A DNA stretch of 64,000 nucleotides from Mycobacterium sp. Aquia_213 (GTDB taxonomy: Bacteria > Actinomycetota > Actinomycetes > Mycobacteriales > Mycobacteriaceae). A program made the translations under genes and the position numbers. Below, piece after piece: positions 26,445 through 35,905 of the stretch; the first letter of the stretch is position 1; every line of letters begins with the position of its first letter. The stretch is from the NCBI RefSeq assembly GCF_026625985.1, contig NZ_CP113116.1:992001-1056000 (forward strand). Reading direction: 5' to 3'. The notes beneath the pieces were generated by a model. That model saw only the letters and a list, made by a program, of their open reading frames with translations. It searched no databases and was not told the origin of the DNA.

Positions 26445-27983
26445 GTGGCGTCTCGCTCCTGGAAAGGTATGACTTTGTCGGGGATTCTTCGGACCATGTC
26501 GCTAGCGCTGGTGCCGGTGGCCGCTATCGCGTACATCGTTGCGGCTGGACCCGCGCCGTCAGCAAACGCCACTCCGTGTGGTGCGCCCGACGCCAACATC
26601 GAGCCACCGCCTGGACAGCCGGCGATGCCCGCGCCGCAGCCGGTCGTCCAACCGCCGACCGGGCGAAGGCCCTCTCATACCAATGACCAGGCGCCGCTGC
26701 CCAAGTTGGGTCCGCTGATCGCTTCGTTGATCAAGCCGACTACCGGTGGCGGCCAGCGATACTCGGCGCCGATGGTTCCGCAGGCGGGGGTGGTGCCACC
26801 GCCGGCGCCGACTCCGCCCGCGCCTGGACTGCCGCAGTCACCGAACGCCACGCCGCTGCGGCCGAACGCGGCTCCGGCACCGGCTCCGCAGCCGGCGCCG
26901 CAGCCCGCGCCGGACGCGGCGGCACCGCCCGCCCAGATCGCGGGGGCGCCGACGTCGCTGGTCGACTGGGTGACGGGGCCGAACGGCCCGAACAAGACCC
27001 TGCAACGGTTCGGTATTTCCGGTACCGATCTCGGAATCGTCTGGGACAACGGCGATGCCGCCAACCGTCAGGCCTTGATGGCCTTCGGCGACACCTTCGG
27101 CTACTGCAAGGTCCGCGGTCAGCAATGGCGGTACAACGTGCTGTTCCGCAGTAACGACCATGATCTCTCGCAGGGAATCCACATCGCCGACGGTGTGCCC
27201 AACAACAACTACTCCGGCTCCCCGGTGTGGAGCAACGGCCTGTCCAAGCAGGTCGTCAACACCATCCACAAGGCGAGCCACGAAACGGGCATCATTCCGA
27301 CGTCGGCCATGTCGCTGGGCCGCACGCAGTACATGAGTTACATGTCGATCCGCCACTGGGGTCACGACGGCGAATGGTCGACGAACTATTCGGCCATCGC
27401 GAGGTCGAACGACAACGGCCAGAACTGGGGGATCTTCCCCGGCTCCATCCGTACGGCCTCGGCGGATGCCGTGCCCGGCGCCGGGTTCACCCCCGGCAAC
27501 GAGAACTTTCAAATGGGTGCGTTCATGAAGGGGCAAGACGGCTACATCTACAACTTCGGGACGCCGTCGGGACGTGGCGGCGCGGCCTTCCTGTCGCGCG
27601 TTCCCCCGAACAACTTGCCGGACCTGTCCAAGTACCAATATTGGAATGGCGATAACGGTGGGCACTGGGTCCCGGCGAACCCGGGTGCGGCGACGCCACT
27701 GTGGCCCGGCCCCGTGGGCGAGATGTCGGCCCAATACAACAGCTACCTGAAGCAATACCTGGTGCTGTACACCAACGGCGGCAGCAACGACGTGGTGGCG
27801 CGGACCGCGCCGACGCCGGAGGGGCCGTGGAGTGGGGAGCAACCGCTGGTGTCGTCATTCCAGATGCCCGGCGGCATCTACGCGCCGATGATCCACCCCT
27901 GGTCGTCGGGTCGGGACCTGTACTTCAACCTGTCGCTGTGGTCGGCGTACGACGTGATGTTGATGCACACGGTGCTGCCGTAG
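26445..27983 (+). CDS. Secreted DUF4185-domain protein, probable arabinan-acting glycoside hydrolase
   Basis: A 512-residue exported protein. A signal sequence (LALVPVAAIAYIVAAGPAPSA) is followed by a Pro/Ala-rich linker (about 45-180) with repeated PAPQPAP units, then the DUF4185 domain. That domain shows WDNGDAANRQALMAFGDTFG, SMSIRHWGHDGEWSTNYSAI-type core segments and the C-terminal GGIYAPMIHPWSSGRDLYF. As I recall, DUF4185 proteins have been assigned to endo-D-arabinanase family GH183, which would make arabinogalactan or lipoarabinomannan the substrate. The start may be GTG 26445 or ATG 26469 (GGAAAGG lies just before the latter). Confidence 0.82.
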   Translation: MASRSWKGMTLSGILRTMSLALVPVAAIAYIVAAGPAPSANATPCGAPDANIEPPPGQPAMPAPQPVVQPPTGRRPSHTNDQAPLPKLGPLIASLIKPTTGGGQRYSAPMVPQAGVVPPPAPTPPAPGLPQSPNATPLRPNAAPAPAPQPAPQPAPDAAAPPAQIAGAPTSLVDWVTGPNGPNKTLQRFGISGTDLGIVWDNGDAANRQALMAFGDTFGYCKVRGQQWRYNVLFRSNDHDLSQGIHIADGVPNNNYSGSPVWSNGLSKQVVNTIHKASHETGIIPTSAMSLGRTQYMSYMSIRHWGHDGEWSTNYSAIARSNDNGQNWGIFPGSIRTASADAVPGAGFTPGNENFQMGAFMKGQDGYIYNFGTPSGRGGAAFLSRVPPNNLPDLSKYQYWNGDNGGHWVPANPGAATPLWPGPVGEMSAQYNSYLKQYLVLYTNGGSNDVVARTAPTPEGPWSGEQPLVSSFQMPGGIYAPMIHPWSSGRDLYFNLSLWSAYDVMLMHTVLP

Positions 27984-27992
27984 CCGCTTCCG

Positions 27993-28661
27993 TCAGGACG
28001 GGGCGATGATCCGGTGTTCGTAGGCGAAGACGATCGCCGCGGCGCGGTCGCGCAATCCGAGCTTGGTGAAGATGCGACCGATGTGGGTCTTAACGGTGAG
28101 GCCCGAGATGAAAAGCTCGTCGGCGATTTCAGTGTTGGTGTGTCCCTTGGCGATCAGGGTGAGCACGTCCTTCTCCCGCGGAGTGAGCTCGTCGATCGAG
28201 ACGGCGGGCGTGACCGACGGTGCGGCGCTAGTGCGATAGGCGTCCAGGACCCGCGCCGTGACCGCCGGGTCGAGGTAACTGTTGCCGCTGCCGACGGCTC
28301 GCACGGCTCGGATGAGTTCCTCGGCCGGCGAATCCTTGAGCACGAAACCGGCTGCACCGGCCCGCAATACACCCGATAGCAGTTCGTCGTCGTTGAATGT
28401 TGTCAGCGCGAGCACCGGTGGCCCACCGGAATCGGTCAGCCGCCGGGTGGCCTCGATCCCGTCAACGCGTTTCATCCGTAGATCCATCACCACGACATCG
28501 GGGTGATGTTGCGCCACGGCGTCGGGAACCTCGTCGCCGTCCGAGCATTCGCCGACCACGACAATGCCGTGGCGGGCGCGCAGGATCAACGACAGGCCCG
28601 ACCTGACCAACTCCTGATCGTCGACGATCAGGGCGGTCACGGCGGGTTCGTTTCCGGTCAC
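27993..28661 (-). CDS. NarL/LuxR-family response regulator
   Basis: A 222-residue two-component regulator. The receiver has VTALIVDDQELVRSGLSLIL, the phosphoacceptor Asp in VVVMDLRMKRVDGIEA, and VLKDSPAEELIRAV. The C-terminal LuxR helix-turn-helix is LTPREKDVLTLIAKGHTNTE then LFISGLTVKTHIGRIFTKLG. GTG 28661 is chosen because its GTGA overlaps the stop of the upstream kinase gene; the frame is open to 28730. The regulon is unknown. Confidence 0.92.
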   Translation of the reverse strand: MTGNEPAVTALIVDDQELVRSGLSLILRARHGIVVVGECSDGDEVPDAVAQHHPDVVVMDLRMKRVDGIEATRRLTDSGGPPVLALTTFNDDELLSGVLRAGAAGFVLKDSPAEELIRAVRAVGSGNSYLDPAVTARVLDAYRTSAAPSVTPAVSIDELTPREKDVLTLIAKGHTNTEIADELFISGLTVKTHIGRIFTKLGLRDRAAAIVFAYEHRIIAPS

Positions 28662-29881
28662 GATGCCTGTATTCGTGTTGGACAGTCGGATTCGTGCGCA
28701 CCCGACGGCACGCTGGCATGCACCGACCACGCATCTCGGATGGGTCCGAAATTAACTGTGCCACCGAGCAATTCAATGCGCTGCATCATGCCATGCAACC
28801 CCCGCCCGGGTGTGACCGTTCGCTCGCTGTCCGCGGCGGAGAGCTCGTTGACGACATTGAGTGTCGCCGCGGTGCGCGATGCGGTGAGGGTAATCCGTAC
28901 CGGCGCGTCGGGCGCATGCTTGGCGACGTTGGCCAGTGACTCCTGAGCGATCCGGTACAGCGCCAATCCCGCGGCCGCGGAAACGTCGTCGAGCGATCCG
29001 CTGACCGCGAAACTGACGTTCAGCCCCGCCCTGCTGAAATCCTCGACCAGGCTGGGGATATCGGCAATACCGGGTTCTGGGGTAAGGCCCGTGGTCTCGG
29101 CATCGAGCAATCCGACGGTGCGGCGGATGTCGGCCATCGCCTGTCGCCCTAAGTGTTCGGCGCGCTGCAGGGCACGAACGGTTTCCTCGTCGACGCCGTC
29201 ATGCTCGAGCGCGTGGCGCGCGCCGGTCAGATGCAGCAAGGTGACGCTGAGTGAATGCGCGATGACATCGTGCACTTCCCGCGCGATGCGCCGGCGTTCG
29301 TCAGCGGCGGCGTGCTCGGCCAACTGGTCCTGCATCAGGCCCTGCTTGGTCAGCAGGTCTTGCTGAGTGCGCATCAGATAGCCGACGAGCCAGCCGATCG
29401 CGACGAAAGCCAAATACAGCGCCGGGGTGTTCAGGCGGTGCATCGCCGCCGCGTATACCAGCAGGGCAGCCGCGGAAGCGGCGGCCAGGGCGCCGCCCCG
29501 CGCCGTAGTGATAGCGCTGACCATGCCGACGGTCAGGGTCAGCATCAGCGGGGCGAAATCGCCGGTAATCGCTGTGGGAGTGGCGAACAACAGGATTGCG
29601 GTCCCCGCCATGAACGCCGCCCACAACGTGGGTCCCTCGTGCCTGTTCATGATGCCGCTGAGATCGAAGGTGAAGAACACGATCTCGGGGCTGAACGCAA
29701 TCACCATCGCGATCACGACGATCGGCCACTCTGAATCGGGACGCTGCAGGGCCGCGATGCAGCCGATCACGACCATCATCGCGTCGAAACCCGCCACGAC
29801 GGTCATGCTGAAGCCGGAGGGCAGCAACTGTTCTTTGCGTCGCGCCCAGGCTTGCACGCGGCGCTTCAACGCGTCCGGCAT
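28658..29881 (-). CDS. NarL-type sensor histidine kinase (HisKA_3)
   Basis: A 407-residue membrane kinase. Five or six hydrophobic helices occupy about 20-170 (for example MTVVAGFDAMMVVIGCIAAL and LYLAFVAIGWLVGYLM). The dimerisation/phosphotransfer motif is RIAREVHDVIAHSLSVTLLH with the phosphorylated His. The ATPase has SLANVAKHAPDAPVRITL and the G-box PGRGLHGMMQRIELLGG. It overlaps its response regulator by 4 bp. CTACC/GGTAG at 29942-29953, about 60 bp upstream, may be an autoregulatory site. Confidence 0.92.
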   Translation of the reverse strand: MPDALKRRVQAWARRKEQLLPSGFSMTVVAGFDAMMVVIGCIAALQRPDSEWPIVVIAMVIAFSPEIVFFTFDLSGIMNRHEGPTLWAAFMAGTAILLFATPTAITGDFAPLMLTLTVGMVSAITTARGGALAAASAAALLVYAAAMHRLNTPALYLAFVAIGWLVGYLMRTQQDLLTKQGLMQDQLAEHAAADERRRIAREVHDVIAHSLSVTLLHLTGARHALEHDGVDEETVRALQRAEHLGRQAMADIRRTVGLLDAETTGLTPEPGIADIPSLVEDFSRAGLNVSFAVSGSLDDVSAAAGLALYRIAQESLANVAKHAPDAPVRITLTASRTAATLNVVNELSAADSERTVTPGRGLHGMMQRIELLGGTVNFGPIRDAWSVHASVPSGAHESDCPTRIQAS

Positions 29882-30526
29882 GGCCTGATCGTAGAGCGCG
29901 CGAGAGCCATTGACATCATCCCGGGGCAGGCTTGGAATGTCCTACCCCGGTAGTACATTCCAACTCGTCACAGTCTGTGCATCTCGCGAGACATCGCTGC
30001 ATCCTCGATGAAAGCCTCGCGATGCGGGTGGTGGTAGCGCTGCTGGGGTGCACTGCGCGGCACTCGCGTCCGAAATGCACTGCGGATCGCCTCGGCGCTA
30101 CCCACCACCAAGTCCGCAAGCAGACGACCAATACTGTTGCTTGGCAACGGAAATGATCCGACGCCGACCGAGGTTGAAGTTGCGGGGAGAACCACCCCGG
30201 CGAACCAGCCGGTAACCAATGCGTGTTCGACTGGGCCCGAACGCCGCCACACAGCGCCGACGTCAGCCATCGGATCGCGCTTCGTGTTGTGTCATGAATC
30301 GACGCTACGAATTTGGGCTGTCGACCCACATCGTGCCCAGGTTCGATCTTGATCTGCGACCGTAGTAGGAGCCGCGCCGCGCAAAGTCTGCTACCGCCGT
30401 ATCACCCGATCCGAAAGTTCCTGGTCTGGCAAACGGAGCGCAGTTGGGATAAAGATGTGGTGGGGGAGACCGGCCACGGCCTGTATCGCTGCATTGGAGA
30501 GCAGTGCTTGAGGGGAGGCGAATTCG
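29882..30526. other. 645-bp intergenic region with one weak ORF
   Basis: The region separates the divergent kinase and MalT-like genes and should contain both promoters. Apart from the doubtful minus-strand frame listed separately (29968-30270), I see only a short CTACC/GGTAG repeat at 29942-29953 and no RNA gene, insertion sequence or long repeat. Confidence 0.4.
29968..30270 (-). CDS. Hypothetical protein, doubtful
   Basis: A 100-residue frame beginning MADVGAVWRRSGPVEHALVT, with a moderately hydrophobic centre (GWFAGVVLPATSTSVGVGSF) and an Arg/His-rich end. Composition is more protein-like than the other frames here, but there is no clear ribosome binding site and no recognised family. 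Overlapping frames on the same strand (29916-30329) weaken the case. Confidence 0.25.
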   Translation of the reverse strand: MADVGAVWRRSGPVEHALVTGWFAGVVLPATSTSVGVGSFPLPSNSIGRLLADLVVGSAEAIRSAFRTRVPRSAPQQRYHHPHREAFIEDAAMSREMHRL

Positions 30527-33268
30527 GTGCAGACCAACACGCGCTCCGCACGGATCGTCGCCACGAGGATTCAGCCGCCCACCTACTTAGGCAAGCTCGT
30601 CGCACGCGACCGTCTTATTGATCTGCTGCGAGCCAACCGCAGCAAGCGCCTGGCCTTGATCCACGCGCCGGCCGGATTCGGCAAGACCACGCTGGCGATG
30701 CAATGGCAACGCGAATTGCGTGCCGAAGGCGTTCCGACGGCATGGATCAGTCTCGACCGCGACGACAACGACGTCTTCACGTTTTTGGGGAACCTGATCG
30801 AGTCGGCCCGTCGCGTCGAACCCACCGTCGGAGCCGAATTGGCCGATCTCCTCGAACAGCATTCTCGCGACGCGCAGCGTTATGTGCTGGCCGAGTTGGT
30901 CAACCACGTCGCCGAATACCGCCAGCCCGTGGCGATCGTGCTCGACGACTGGCATCTGATCGACGACGCCGACACGATCGCGGCGCTCGAATTCCTGCTC
31001 GACGTCGGCCCGGACAATCTGCACCTGATCGTCACCAGCCGAACCCGCACACCGGCGATCGGCAAGCTCAAGGTGCGCGACCAGGTCAGTGAAATCGACG
31101 CGACGCATTTGCGATTCGACCAACGGGAATCCGCGGCATTCCTGCTCGAGCTCAACGCCCTCGAACTCGACGGCGAAGACGTGCTGCGGCTGTGGTCGAG
31201 CACCGACGGCTGGATCGCCGCACTGCAACTGGCCACCTTGTCGCTGCGCAATACCCAGGACGCGTCGGCGTTGATCAGCGGTTTCTCCGGCCGTCACCAC
31301 TCCATCGGCGACTATCTCGCCGAGAACGTGCTGGATGCCCTGCCCAGTGCGCTGCTCGACTTTCTGCTGACCACCTCGATCTGCGATCGCCTGTGCGGTG
31401 GCCTCGCGGCGGCCGTCAGCGGCCAGCCCCGCGGGCAGGCCATTCTCGAAGAACTCGAACGCCGCGACATGTTCCTGATGCCCCTCGACGACAACCGCGA
31501 ATGGTTTCGCTACCACCACCTCTTCGGCGGATATCTGCGCCAGCGCCTGGAGCGCGACCATGCCGACCGGATCCTCGAGCTGCACCGGACCGCCTCGGCG
31601 TGGTTCTCCGAGCAGGGCCTCCTCGGCGAGGCGGTCACGCACGCGCTGGCCGCGGGTGATGACACCGAGGCCGTTGATCTGGTGGAACGGCAGGCCATGT
31701 TCCTGGTCGAGCACAGCCGGATGGCCAGCCTGCTCGGGCTGGTGAACAAACTGCCGAAGGATCTCTTGCCCGGCAGGCCGACGCTGCAGATCGCGGTCGC
31801 GTGGGCGAATTGTCTGCTGCAGCGGGCCGAAGACGCGCAGATCGCACTGGATCACGTCCGCGCCGCCCTGGCTGGTGCGACCGATGCGGCCTCCGCGGAC
31901 ATCCTCGGCGAAGCCGACGTCGTGCAGGCGTGTACCGACGTCTACCGCGACCGCATCGACCGCGCCGCCGCTCTGGTCGCGCCGTGCATCGTGGAGAAGC
32001 CCAGTTGCCGGCCGTTTCTGGTGGCGGTCTCCGCCAACATCTGCACGTTCGTCGACATCCACACCTTCGCCTACGACACTGCCCTGGCGCGCCAGCAGTG
32101 GGCCAACCCATTTCACGCCATGGCCAGCGGCCCTTTTGCCGGTGTGTACGGACGATGCTTCGCGGGACTGGCCGCGTTCGCCCAGCTCGATCTGCGCACC
32201 GCCGAACAGCGCTACGTCGAGGCCCGCGATCTGGCGCAGAGCATGGCCGGCGAGCATTCCCACGCCGCGCGGTTGGCGGGCGCACTGGTGGGTCGGCTGT
32301 GCTACGAGCGCGGCGAAATCGAAGCGGCTGAAACGCTTTTGGAGGAATGTCACGAGCTTGGGGCGGAAAGCGGTGTTCCCGACTTCATGATCGCGACCTA
32401 CTGCACGCTGGCACGCATCAAGGTCTTGCGCGGCGACATCGATGACGCATTTTCGCTGCTCGATGAGGGAAGTATTGCGGCGCAACAATTTTCGCTACCT
32501 CGGTTATCCGCGGCCATCGACAGCGCACGCTTGAGCCTGCACCTGGCCGCGGGCGACGTCGACCGTGCGCGCGACGTTCTCGCCGGCCAGGACACCGCGA
32601 TTCCGTCGGCGTCCAACGGCATCGAGTTAGCCGTCCGTCACTACCGCCTCCACATGCAGGCGCAGATCCTCGGCGCTCACGGCGATCACGACGGCGCGAC
32701 GGCCCTGCTGGTTAAGGTCCCGCAGGAATGCCGCGCCGCGGGAGCACGGTATGGCGAAATCGGCAGCACCGTCGCGCTCGCCAGAGCATTTTCATTGGCC
32801 GGCGACACCAACGCCGCGGCGGAGGTGCTCGTTCCCGCGCTGGTCGCCGGAGCGGAATCCGGTCTGGTTCGCACCGTCGTCGATGCCGGGCCCGAGTTGC
32901 TGAATGTCATTGTCGGACTTCGCGAAGCGAGCCGAACCGGTCGATGGGCCGCCGAGTTGCCAGAGGTGCCGGCGGAGTATCTGTCGTTGCTGCTGACCAC
33001 GGCGCACAACGACGCCCAGAATGCTGCGATTCCGGTGATTGGCCGCGCCGGGGAGCGCAGCTCCCTGCCCGAGGAAGAGCTCAACGGCCGTGAAGTCGAA
33101 ATCCTGCGGCTGCTGGAACGCGGCCTCACCAACAAGCAGATCGCCCGCAACCTCGGCGTCACCATCAACACCGTCAAGTGGTACCTGAAGAACATCTACG
33201 TCAAGCTCGGTGTCGCGCGACGCGGCGAATCAATCGCCGAAGCACGTCGACGCCAGATCCTGACTTGA
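30527..33268 (+). CDS. Large ATP-binding LuxR regulator (MalT/LAL family)
   Basis: A 913-residue STAND-type regulator. The N-terminal NTPase has Walker A in LIHAPAGFGKTTLAMQWQRE (about residues 44-63) and Walker B in VAIVLDDWHLID. A long helical TPR-like region spans about 350-800. The C-terminal LuxR helix-turn-helix (last 65 residues) reads ELNGREVEILRLLERGLTNK then TINTVKWYLKNIYVKLGV. Such proteins switch on when an inducer binds the TPR region. GTG 30527 follows GAGGGGAGGCGAATTCG, a strong ribosome binding site. The inducer and targets are unknown. Confidence 0.9.
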   Translation: MQTNTRSARIVATRIQPPTYLGKLVARDRLIDLLRANRSKRLALIHAPAGFGKTTLAMQWQRELRAEGVPTAWISLDRDDNDVFTFLGNLIESARRVEPTVGAELADLLEQHSRDAQRYVLAELVNHVAEYRQPVAIVLDDWHLIDDADTIAALEFLLDVGPDNLHLIVTSRTRTPAIGKLKVRDQVSEIDATHLRFDQRESAAFLLELNALELDGEDVLRLWSSTDGWIAALQLATLSLRNTQDASALISGFSGRHHSIGDYLAENVLDALPSALLDFLLTTSICDRLCGGLAAAVSGQPRGQAILEELERRDMFLMPLDDNREWFRYHHLFGGYLRQRLERDHADRILELHRTASAWFSEQGLLGEAVTHALAAGDDTEAVDLVERQAMFLVEHSRMASLLGLVNKLPKDLLPGRPTLQIAVAWANCLLQRAEDAQIALDHVRAALAGATDAASADILGEADVVQACTDVYRDRIDRAAALVAPCIVEKPSCRPFLVAVSANICTFVDIHTFAYDTALARQQWANPFHAMASGPFAGVYGRCFAGLAAFAQLDLRTAEQRYVEARDLAQSMAGEHSHAARLAGALVGRLCYERGEIEAAETLLEECHELGAESGVPDFMIATYCTLARIKVLRGDIDDAFSLLDEGSIAAQQFSLPRLSAAIDSARLSLHLAAGDVDRARDVLAGQDTAIPSASNGIELAVRHYRLHMQAQILGAHGDHDGATALLVKVPQECRAAGARYGEIGSTVALARAFSLAGDTNAAAEVLVPALVAGAESGLVRTVVDAGPELLNVIVGLREASRTGRWAAELPEVPAEYLSLLLTTAHNDAQNAAIPVIGRAGERSSLPEEELNGREVEILRLLERGLTNKQIARNLGVTINTVKWYLKNIYVKLGVARRGESIAEARRRQILT

Positions 33269-33273
33269 TCCGA

Positions 33274-34521
33274 TCAATGAAGACGGTCGAGCAAGCTTCG
33301 CGCCGCCGCGGTGACCCGTGCACGGTCGAAGGTGATTGACATCTCGTAACGCCGATCTCCGTCACCGTCGGGCCCGCACGTGGGGAACGTTCGCTCACGC
33401 GCGATCAGCGCCGCAGCGGTGTCGGGGCCGAGCACCAGGACGGTCGACTCGCACGTTAAGGGATCGTCGTCGTCGAGCCGCACCTGCCTGACTAAAGGTC
33501 CCAGCTCCGCGGGCAGATGCTTGCCGAAAACCGCTACCAGCGGCGAACTTTCGGCGATTGCCGAGAGATTTCGGCTCGATATCTCGTGAATGTCCTCGGA
33601 GCCTCTCAGCGTGAAGAGAATCATCGGAGGGGTTTCGGCGTTGACGGCTATCCGGCCGATGTGTCGGGCGAGTTCGGTCACGGTCTGCTTGCGGACGATC
33701 CGTGTCGTCGGAACGGCCTCTGCCAGAACGAGGTTCGCCGGGTCGACCTTCGTCGGGGGCTGTGTTGTTCTCATCGGCCACGAGAACGCCCGTGGCGTAA
33801 TGGGCAGCTCGCCGGGGGCGCCGAACCGGATGCCCTGACCCAGTGTGGCGCCGTACGCCAACGCCTGTTCGAGATGGTCGTCGGTTTCGATACCTTCCGC
33901 GCAAATCACGGCGCCGGTCCGTTCGTGGTGCGCGGTGATGGCCGCGACGGTGCGGGCCTGCATCCGATCCGGCTGGTGCTGTATCAAGCCCATGTCGAGT
34001 TTCAGGATTTCGGGCGACAGCACGTCGAGCAACACCAGCGAATCGGGATGTGAGCCGATGTCGTCGAGTGCGATCGCGAATCCCAGGGAACGCAGTGCCG
34101 CGACCTTACGCAGAAGTGCGCGCGGATTGGTCAACAGTCCCCGCTCCGTGACTTCGAACGTGAGGCGGAAGCGTGCGGCGGCGTGCATGACATCGTCGTC
34201 TTGCGCCGGGTCGATGTGCGTGGTCGCGGGTTCGCAATTGATCAGCAGCAGCATCCCGGGAGTCGAAGTACCCAGCAGTGCCCCTCGAGCCGCCGCTCGA
34301 ATGCACGCCCGGTCCAGCGTATTCAACCGGCCGGTCTGCGCGGCGCGGGTGAAAACGTCGGTAGGCGATGGATTGTCCAGCTCCGGCCAGCGTGCGAGCG
34401 CTTCGTAGCCAACTACTGTCTCGCTCGGCAAAGCCACGACCTGCTGAAATGCCGAGACCAGCCCCGTACCCGCGACCGCTTCATCGAGAGCATCGGTCAT
34501 CGTCGGATTCGGGGTTTTCAC
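33274..34521 (-). CDS. EAL-domain c-di-GMP phosphodiesterase with C-terminal DICT-like sensor
   Basis: A 415-residue protein. The N-terminal EAL domain (about 20-245) keeps the key motifs: YEALARW (the EAL signature), Asn in LLINCEP, Glu in FEVTER, the DD pair in ALDDIG, Lys in LKLDMG and Glu in AEGIET, so activity is plausible. The C-terminal half (about 265-400; TRIVRKQTVTELARHIGRIA and on) resembles the DICT sensory domain of actinobacterial signalling proteins. It is divergent from a GGDEF gene 29 bp away, so synthesis and breakdown of c-di-GMP are encoded side by side. The start is GTG. Confidence 0.85.
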   Translation of the reverse strand: MKTPNPTMTDALDEAVAGTGLVSAFQQVVALPSETVVGYEALARWPELDNPSPTDVFTRAAQTGRLNTLDRACIRAAARGALLGTSTPGMLLLINCEPATTHIDPAQDDDVMHAAARFRLTFEVTERGLLTNPRALLRKVAALRSLGFAIALDDIGSHPDSLVLLDVLSPEILKLDMGLIQHQPDRMQARTVAAITAHHERTGAVICAEGIETDDHLEQALAYGATLGQGIRFGAPGELPITPRAFSWPMRTTQPPTKVDPANLVLAEAVPTTRIVRKQTVTELARHIGRIAVNAETPPMILFTLRGSEDIHEISSRNLSAIAESSPLVAVFGKHLPAELGPLVRQVRLDDDDPLTCESTVLVLGPDTAAALIARERTFPTCGPDGDGDRRYEMSITFDRARVTAAARSLLDRLH

Positions 34522-34550
34522 GCGGCTAGTCGAGCGAACGTCCAGCGGTC

Positions 34551-35801
34551 ATGAATTTAACGCTAACGCCGAACACCGTGTTTGACCGCGTCGCCCACCC
34601 CTTTTTCCCCCGCTGGCTACCCCTACGGGTGGCGGTTATGTTGGACGTCCGTAGAATAGCGACGTTATTTGTCACGGCCCGCGGGCCCCGGATGGGCATG
34701 TCGATGGTGAAACAATCCGATAATTACGACCTGCTCAGTGCCTATCTAAAAAACCGCGGTCTGCAAATCGTTTGGCAAAGATCGAATTTCCTTGTCATCG
34801 CCGCGCAATCCGCGCTGCCGGTGATCATGCTGTGGAGTCCAACCGGACCCACCCAGCCGGCGTTGCGGGCGATATCGGTCTCGATATCAGTGCTCGGGCT
34901 AATCGGCGCAACGCTGTGGTTGTTCCATTGGCCCACCCGACGAGAGTCGGTGCTCTTCGCGTTTTCGGCAATGGCCGCCATTGCCGTCGCGTCCTTGTGC
35001 CTATCCAACCCTTATACCGGCCTGATGGGATGCACCGTTTTCGCCATTCTGGGTGGCTTCATCGCGTACTTTCACTCGATTCGTCTGGTGCTCATCAACT
35101 TCGTCCTGGCCGTGGTCTGCGCGGTGATCCTGGCGGATCGATTCATCGAGGCCAGCGGCGACGTCGCCCTGATCAGCGCCGGGCTGATTACCGTTGCGGT
35201 GCTCAATCTCGGTGTGCCCTTCGGCATCGTGTCGCTGATGCACACGCTGCGGAACGACCTTCGAAGTACTGACCGCGATTCACTGACCGGCTTGCACAAC
35301 CGGCGCTCGTTCTACAACGCGGTGTCTGAGCTGATGGCGCTGCACGGCCGACCCGCGGGCACCTACCTGGTGACCGTGGTGATCGACCTGGACAACTTCA
35401 AGCAAATCAACGACACCCAGGGACATGCTGTCGGCGACCAGGCGTTGGTCGCCGTCGGCTCGGCGCTCGAGCAGACCTGCCGACCCGCGGCGGTGATCGC
35501 GCGTGTCGGCGGTGAGGAATTCGTTGTCGTCGACACCGCCGCCACGCCGCAGCATAAGAATATGACCGAACGGCTCCGCCAGGCGGTCGCCGACATTCCG
35601 TTCGCGATCACCGCCAGCATCGGGACTGCTGCCATTGCGCTCAATGAGCTTTCAGCGATCGCCGACATGGAAGTCATCGACGATTTGATCGGCACCGCCG
35701 ACGCCGCGATGTATGAGGCCAAACGCGCCGGAGGCAATCGGGTCTGCCACTTTCCGGAGCTGATACCGCGCTCCGCACGGCTGCCCGTGTCCGGCTCGTA
35801 G
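34551..35801 (+). CDS. Membrane-bound diguanylate cyclase (GGDEF), copy 1
   Basis: A protein of up to 416 residues. Six hydrophobic segments (from LVIAAQSALPVIMLWS to ISAGLITVAVLNLGVPFGI) lead into a GGDEF domain with LTGLHNRRSF, VVIDLDNFKQINDTQGHAVG and the catalytic RVGGEEFVVVD. The inhibitory RxxD site is missing: the corresponding residues are RPAA. It is paralogous along its length to the gene at 56176-57315. The true start is uncertain; ATGs at 34638, 34692 and 34704 are alternatives, and similarity to the paralogue begins only at SAYL. Confidence 0.85.
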   Translation: MNLTLTPNTVFDRVAHPFFPRWLPLRVAVMLDVRRIATLFVTARGPRMGMSMVKQSDNYDLLSAYLKNRGLQIVWQRSNFLVIAAQSALPVIMLWSPTGPTQPALRAISVSISVLGLIGATLWLFHWPTRRESVLFAFSAMAAIAVASLCLSNPYTGLMGCTVFAILGGFIAYFHSIRLVLINFVLAVVCAVILADRFIEASGDVALISAGLITVAVLNLGVPFGIVSLMHTLRNDLRSTDRDSLTGLHNRRSFYNAVSELMALHGRPAGTYLVTVVIDLDNFKQINDTQGHAVGDQALVAVGSALEQTCRPAAVIARVGGEEFVVVDTAATPQHKNMTERLRQAVADIPFAITASIGTAAIALNELSAIADMEVIDDLIGTADAAMYEAKRAGGNRVCHFPELIPRSARLPVSGS

Positions 35802-35905
35802 CTCCTGACCCGCCGGAGACCCCGAAGGAGCCTGGTAGGCAGGGGCTTTCACGTCGAAGTGTTTGCGTCGTGGCGCGCTTTTGGACGGGCCAAGATCATG
35901 AACGC

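Noticed and set aside
26838..27842. 334-codon minus-strand open frame within the DUF4185 gene
   Set aside because: Shadow of a gene with signal peptide and conserved domain on the plus strand.
33265..33277. TTGATC-C-GATCAA palindrome between two convergent genes
   Set aside because: It mostly consists of the two TGA stop codons and their flanks; too short and AT-poor around it to call a terminator.
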